The position numbers were made by a program, and so were the translations under genes. The notes beneath the pieces are model-generated. The model made no database searches. It had not been told where the DNA came from and worked only from the letters and a program-made list of their open reading frames with translations. Source: Alphaproteobacteria bacterium (GTDB lineage Bacteria > Pseudomonadota > Alphaproteobacteria > Rhodobacterales > Rhodobacteraceae). From it: a stretch of DNA of 9,066 nucleotides. The DNA lies in the NCBI GenBank assembly GCA_024277955.1, contig JAJRUE010000005.1:1-9066 (forward strand). The letters are read 5' to 3'. Every line of letters starts with the position of its first letter. Position 1 is the first letter of the stretch. This document shows, one piece after another, positions 6,474 to 9,066 of the stretch.

Positions 6474-6653
6474 CCGAAGGGCTTTCCGCATCATGCGCGG
6501 GCTCCCGAAGGAACCGTTGCTGTTGCCGGCGATCCGAAGACCGTCTGCAACCTGCTCAGGCCCATGTTCCGCGGCGGGTTCACACTTGCCCCGAAGGACA
6601 GATGCTGGCCTGCTGCTTTCCACAAGCTTTCGCGTTTCGGTTCGCGTCCGAAG
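6474..6653 (+). repeat. Spaced CCGAAG hexamers
   Basis: CCGAAG occurs at 6474, 6505, 6534, 6591 and 6648, with intervals of 31, 29, 57 and 57 bp, close to multiples of about 28.5 bp. The DNA after the last three copies looks loosely alike (a GAC, then TGC/TTGC, then a CTGCT/CCGCT block), which suggests a decayed tandem repeat or phased binding sites. Confidence 0.35.
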
Positions 6654-6788
6654 ACGCTTGCCAATCCGCTCCGGCTTCGAGGGGCCTTTGCGTGCCGCTT
6701 TGGCTTCAATGAACCCTTTGCGACAGGGGAAGGGTGGCGCAGATGGCTGAGTCGGGCAAGGGTTTTTCGCGGGTGTCGCGAAATTTCT

Positions 6789-6797
6789 TGTGGATAA
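6789..6797 (-). promoter_or_regulatory. Perfect DnaA-box sequence in an AT-rich patch
   Basis: The minus strand reads TTATCCACA, the consensus DnaA box. A 7-of-9 variant in the same orientation lies at 6823-6831. The 60 bp 6781-6840 are only about 40% GC (24 of 60 counted by hand) in a GC-rich genome. One perfect box is not proof: it may regulate a promoter, be chance, or belong to an origin. Confidence 0.35.
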
Positions 6798-6935
6798 GTC
6801 TTTGGAAAGGCAGGGGAAAACCGGTTGATAAGTGGAGAAAGGGGTTTGTGGTCAGGGGGTTGGGGGGTGATGTTGATGGGGCGGTGGAATGGCGTGCAAC
6901 CGAGGGCAGAGCGCGGACCTCGGGGTGGGTGCGAA

Positions 6936-6983
6936 GCGCCCTCCCCATGGGGGAGGTCCGGGCGCTGCCCGGCGAGGCCGGGC
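6936..6983. repeat. Double palindromic element
   Basis: The first hairpin is CCTCCCC-ATG-GGGGAGG (6940-6956), with outer pairing of GCGC (6936-6939) to GCGC (6962-6965). The second is GCCCGGC-GAG-GCCGGGC (6967-6983), directly following. Two abutting perfect GC hairpins without a T-run resemble dispersed intergenic palindromes of the REP type rather than a terminator. I recall similar units in Rhodobacterales, unverified here. Confidence 0.6.
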
Positions 6984-7010
6984 GGGGTGTTGGAAGGCAT
7001 TGGCGATTAT

Positions 7011-7061
7011 GGTGGGTTGGCACCCACCCTACGGGGTGCTGTAGGGCAGGGTTGCAACCCT
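7011..7061. repeat. Palindrome cluster of GTAGGGTGGGT type
   Basis: Three structures follow one another: GGTGGGT-TGGC-ACCCACC (7011-7028), CCCTAC with GTAGGG around 8 bases (7027-7046), and the perfect 14-bp palindrome AGGGTTGCAACCCT (7048-7061). The minus strand reads GTAGGGTGGGTGCCAACCCACC, a type of dispersed repeat found in many bacterial genomes. Base composition drops right after this cluster. Confidence 0.6.
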
Positions 7062-7091
7062 CCCAACAGCTTACTTGAGACATTTTACAAA

Positions 7092-7120
7092 TTGTTGGAG
7101 TTATGCCAAGTTGCCATAAG
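7092..7120 (+). promoter_or_regulatory. Possible promoter of the ATPase gene
   Basis: TTGTTG (7092-7097) and CATAAG (7115-7120) are 17 bp apart, 57 bp before the ATPase start codon. An imperfect dyad, TTATG (7101-7105) with CATAA (7115-7119), overlaps the -10 box. The DNA is AT-rich, so matches of this quality are easy to find. The start codon at 7178 has no good Shine-Dalgarno. Confidence 0.2.
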
Positions 7121-7177
7121 TTTCTTGCGACCCACGCCATACACGTTTGAGCTGATTGAATTTGGATACATAGCCCC

Positions 7178-8656
7178 ATGACAGACCTTCAATTTGACGA
7201 TTCAACAATAAGGGATATTTTCGGCACCGACACCGCGGAAGATGAAACACCGAAACGCTTGAAAGAGTATTTTTTCAAGAATAAGTCTTACGAAAATATT
7301 CGTGCGCATTTGCCTCTTAGATTACTTGTGGGCCACAAAGGAATCGGGAAGAGTGCTCTTCTGCGCATGTCGTACATGGACGACCGAGATGATGGAATTT
7401 TGGCGGTCTGGTTACAGCCAAATGATTTGGTGATTAGTTCGTCGATAAAACAATCGTTTGTAGAAAAGATCCAAGCCTATAAGCAACTGATTGGAAAAGC
7501 AATTTACGACCGTTCGCTCGACGAACTGGGGGTTTCGCTCGACCAACGCGACAAATTTGATGTTCTAGGAACTGCTAAACAATTGGTAAATTCGTTGTAT
7601 CTAAAGGCACTTGAAATGGCGGGTAGCGACCGCGACGAAGAAGTGAAACGCCTGCGCGAGCGATTCACAAAGGACAAAATTGTACGTGTCTATATTGACG
7701 ACATCGATCGTGGTTGGTCTGCTTCAGACGATGATATCAACAGTATTTCTGCCTTGGTGAACGCCGCTCGAGACTTAACCAACGAGGAAGGCAGCGGAAT
7801 TCAAATTCGTATTGGACTGAGGAGCGACGCCTATTTTCTGTATCGCACTTCCGATGAGAGCACCGACAAAATCGAAAGCAATGTGGTTCGCTTGTCTTGG
7901 ACACGACACGATGTTCTGGTCGTTATGGCACTGCGCATCGCAACATATTTTGGTAAGGAAATTGATATTAAGGTATTTGAGAGATACAAACAGAAGAGGA
8001 TTGCGGAAGAACTATATCCTGTGATTGAGGAGAAGTTTTCTGTAGGCAAAGGACACTGGGACAGAGCCCCAATTCAAGTTGTCTTGTTGTCGTTAAATCG
8101 AAATAGGCCACGCGACCTAATAAAGCTCCTTACCGAGGCGGCTAAAGAAGCATATAGAAATGATCACAACAAAATTACAGCTTACGACTTGGAGAGAACA
8201 TTCTCAAACTATTCGCACGGGCGCATCACGGACTTAGTTTTGGAGTTTAAGTCTGAACTGCCAGAAATCGAGAAGCTCGTATACAACATGGGGCCGACCA
8301 CAAAACAAGCTAGGGAAAAAGATAAACGTTGGCTTTATACGAATGACGAATTGTTGAAGAAACTAAAGAATATTATGCAAAATCACAGCTTTCGGTTCAA
8401 CGGTGGAAAAGCTGTAACCGCCAAATCTCTTGCGGAATTTTTGTACAAGATAGATTTCCTCATAGCGAGGAATGAAGAACCTGATGGCTCCATAAAGTGG
8501 ACGCACTTCGACCAAAATCGCATGCTGCAAAGCCAGTTCGTCGATTTTGGCTACAAATGGGAAGTGCATCCGGCTTACCGTTGGGCACTTCAGCCAAAAA
8601 ATGTGCACGAAATTATGGACAGCATCCCGAAGCTCACTCCATCTTCAACGCATTGA
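7178..8656 (+). CDS. Sll1717-family P-loop ATPase, horizontally acquired
   Basis: 492 residues. An N-terminal segment (FGTDTAEDETPKRLKEYFF, 15-33) precedes Walker A GHKGIGKS (52-59). Walker B is VYIDDIDRGW (171-180), whose DDIDR core recalls KAP-type and STAND-like NTPases. RIGLRSDAY (near 211-219) may hold a sensor residue, and RPRD (310-313) resembles the Sll1717 C-terminal ATPase motif. A C-terminal module, possibly a winged helix, ends in HPAYRWALQP (464-473). No nuclease, protease or transmembrane segment is visible. The architecture as I remember it matches Sll1717-like P-loop ATPases, whose function is unknown. GC is far lower than in neighbours (two counted stretches 37% and 47%), with TTA, AGA and ATA codons common, so it was probably acquired. 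It stands alone and its last eight codons lie inside the 3' end of lepA. A defence role is inference only. Confidence 0.8.
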   Translation: MTDLQFDDSTIRDIFGTDTAEDETPKRLKEYFFKNKSYENIRAHLPLRLLVGHKGIGKSALLRMSYMDDRDDGILAVWLQPNDLVISSSIKQSFVEKIQAYKQLIGKAIYDRSLDELGVSLDQRDKFDVLGTAKQLVNSLYLKALEMAGSDRDEEVKRLRERFTKDKIVRVYIDDIDRGWSASDDDINSISALVNAARDLTNEEGSGIQIRIGLRSDAYFLYRTSDESTDKIESNVVRLSWTRHDVLVVMALRIATYFGKEIDIKVFERYKQKRIAEELYPVIEEKFSVGKGHWDRAPIQVVLLSLNRNRPRDLIKLLTEAAKEAYRNDHNKITAYDLERTFSNYSHGRITDLVLEFKSELPEIEKLVYNMGPTTKQAREKDKRWLYTNDELLKKLKNIMQNHSFRFNGGKAVTAKSLAEFLYKIDFLIARNEEPDGSIKWTHFDQNRMLQSQFVDFGYKWEVHPAYRWALQPKNVHEIMDSIPKLTPSSTH

Positions 8657-9066
8657 TAAACGCTTCCTGCGGAATGCTCACCTTCCCGAACTCGCGCATC
8701 TTCTTCTTGCCCTTCTTCTGCTTCTCCAGCAGCTTTTTCTTGCGCGTCGCGTCGCCGCCGTAGCACTTGGCGGTGACGTCCTTGCGCATGGCCGAGAGCG
8801 TCTCTCGCGCGATCACGCGGCCGCCGATGGCCGCCTGGATCGGGATCTTGAACATGTGGCGGGGGATCAGGTCCTTGAGCTTTTCCACCATCGCGCGGCC
8901 GCGCGCCTCGGCCCGGTCGCGGTGGACCATGGTAGACAGCGCGTCCACCGGTTCCTCGTTCACCAGGATCTGCATTTTCACGAGGTAGTCCTCGCGGTAG
9001 CCGATCATCTGGTAGTCGAACGATGCGTAGCCCTTGGTGACGGATTTCAGCCGGTCGTAGAAGTCG
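8634..9066 (-). CDS. lepA: Elongation factor 4 (LepA), C-terminal end (partial)
   Basis: The last 143 residues of LepA are visible, entering from the right edge of the window; stop TGA is at 8634-8636. LepA is a translational GTPase that associates with the ribosome and affects initiation and back-translocation of stalled ribosomes. The visible part starts DFYDRLKSVTKGYASFDYQ, continues through MVHRDRAEARGR and IPIQAAIGGRVIARET, and has the LepA-specific basic C-terminal domain with CYGGDATRKKKLLEKQKKGKKK and the ending VSIPQEAFINALKME. The GTPase domain is outside the window. The end is intact despite the adjacent foreign gene, whose 3' end overlaps it by 23 bp on the other strand. No terminator for lepA is visible before that gene. 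Confidence 0.96.
   Translation of the reverse strand, partial: DFYDRLKSVTKGYASFDYQMIGYREDYLVKMQILVNEEPVDALSTMVHRDRAEARGRAMVEKLKDLIPRHMFKIPIQAAIGGRVIARETLSAMRKDVTAKCYGGDATRKKKLLEKQKKGKKKMREFGKVSIPQEAFINALKME

Larger units (their letters stand above)
6034..7177. other. 1.14-kb stretch without a convincing gene
   Basis: The open frames here (for example 6213-6797 on plus and 6491-7000 on minus) overlap each other, run through hairpins and show no recognisable domain. The content in order: leader of phnA, promoter-like boxes with a palindrome and an orphan terminator (6185-6292), spaced CCGAAG hexamers (6474-6653), two CCTTTGCG octamers 30 bp apart (6685, 6715), an AT-rich patch with a DnaA-box sequence (6781-6840), a very G-rich tract (6841-6890), two palindrome clusters (6936-7061), and the low-GC leader of the ATPase gene from about 7069. 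Confidence 0.6.

Noticed and set aside
6213..6797. 194-codon open frame on plus in the gene-free region
   Set aside because: It runs through the orphan terminator and ends in the DnaA-box patch, has no recognisable domain or Shine-Dalgarno, and competes with a minus-strand frame of similar length. GC-rich DNA gives long frames by chance.
6738..6800. tRNA-Ser-like start (GCAGATGGCTGAGT)
   Set aside because: The D-arm-like bases are not followed by an anticodon arm, T-arm (GGTTCGAATCC type) or acceptor pairing; no cloverleaf can be drawn.
6491..7000. 169-codon open frame on minus in the gene-free region
   Set aside because: Low-complexity proline-, serine- and arginine-rich translation that crosses the G-rich tract and the first palindrome cluster; no domain seen.
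7069..8656. Insertion sequence or prophage fragment
   Set aside because: No transposase, integrase, terminal inverted repeats or target duplication could be found. A short resemblance (AGCTTACT at left, AGCTCACT at right) is too weak to call an attachment site.
1..9066. CRISPR array
   Set aside because: No regularly spaced exact repeats of 20 or more bases; the CCGAAG hexamers are far too short.

Overview
The window is a piece of a high-GC alphaproteobacterial chromosome, most likely from the Rhodobacterales (Rhodobacter/Roseobacter/Paracoccus relatives). I infer this from the protein sequences (PrpE, NadK, GlyA, a long-form PhnA, LepA), the strongly GC-biased codon use (about 68% GC in a hand-counted 60-base stretch of glyA), and intergenic hairpins of a style I associate with that group. 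No tool was run, so the family names rest on reading motifs.

Left part (1-5478): compact housekeeping and metabolic genes. The 3' end of a propionyl-CoA synthetase gene (prpE, +) converges on an NAD kinase gene (nadK, -). The gap between them holds a good intrinsic terminator and a long inverted repeat. nadK is divergent from glyA (serine hydroxymethyltransferase, +). A small membrane-anchored hypothetical gene (-) is divergent from an alpha/beta-hydrolase gene (+). Next comes an uroporphyrinogen-decarboxylase-like (MtaA/CmuA superfamily) gene on the minus strand. It is followed 17 bp downstream by a 22-codon stump that starts like an FAD/NAD-binding flavoprotein and then stops, apparently the remnant of a lost operon partner. 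A perfect 7-bp inverted repeat lies just upstream of the UROD-like gene and looks like an operator.

Middle (5479-7177): a long-form phnA/yjdM-like zinc-ribbon gene (-), then a 1.14-kb stretch without a convincing gene. This stretch holds a possible small-RNA unit (promoter-like boxes, palindrome, orphan terminator), spaced CCGAAG hexamers, an AT-rich patch with a perfect DnaA-box sequence, a very G-skewed tract, and two clusters of palindromes of repeat type.

Right part (7178-9066): one low-GC gene (two hand-counted 60-base stretches gave 37% and 47% GC) encodes a 492-residue P-loop ATPase that I recognise as Sll1717-like. It has Walker A, a Walker B of the DDIDR type and a conserved-looking C-terminal module. 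It looks horizontally acquired and sits directly against the 3' end of lepA (elongation factor 4, -), overlapping it tail to tail by 23 bp. It is the best candidate here for an under-described function, possibly a stand-alone defence-type NTPase, but the sequence alone does not show what it does.
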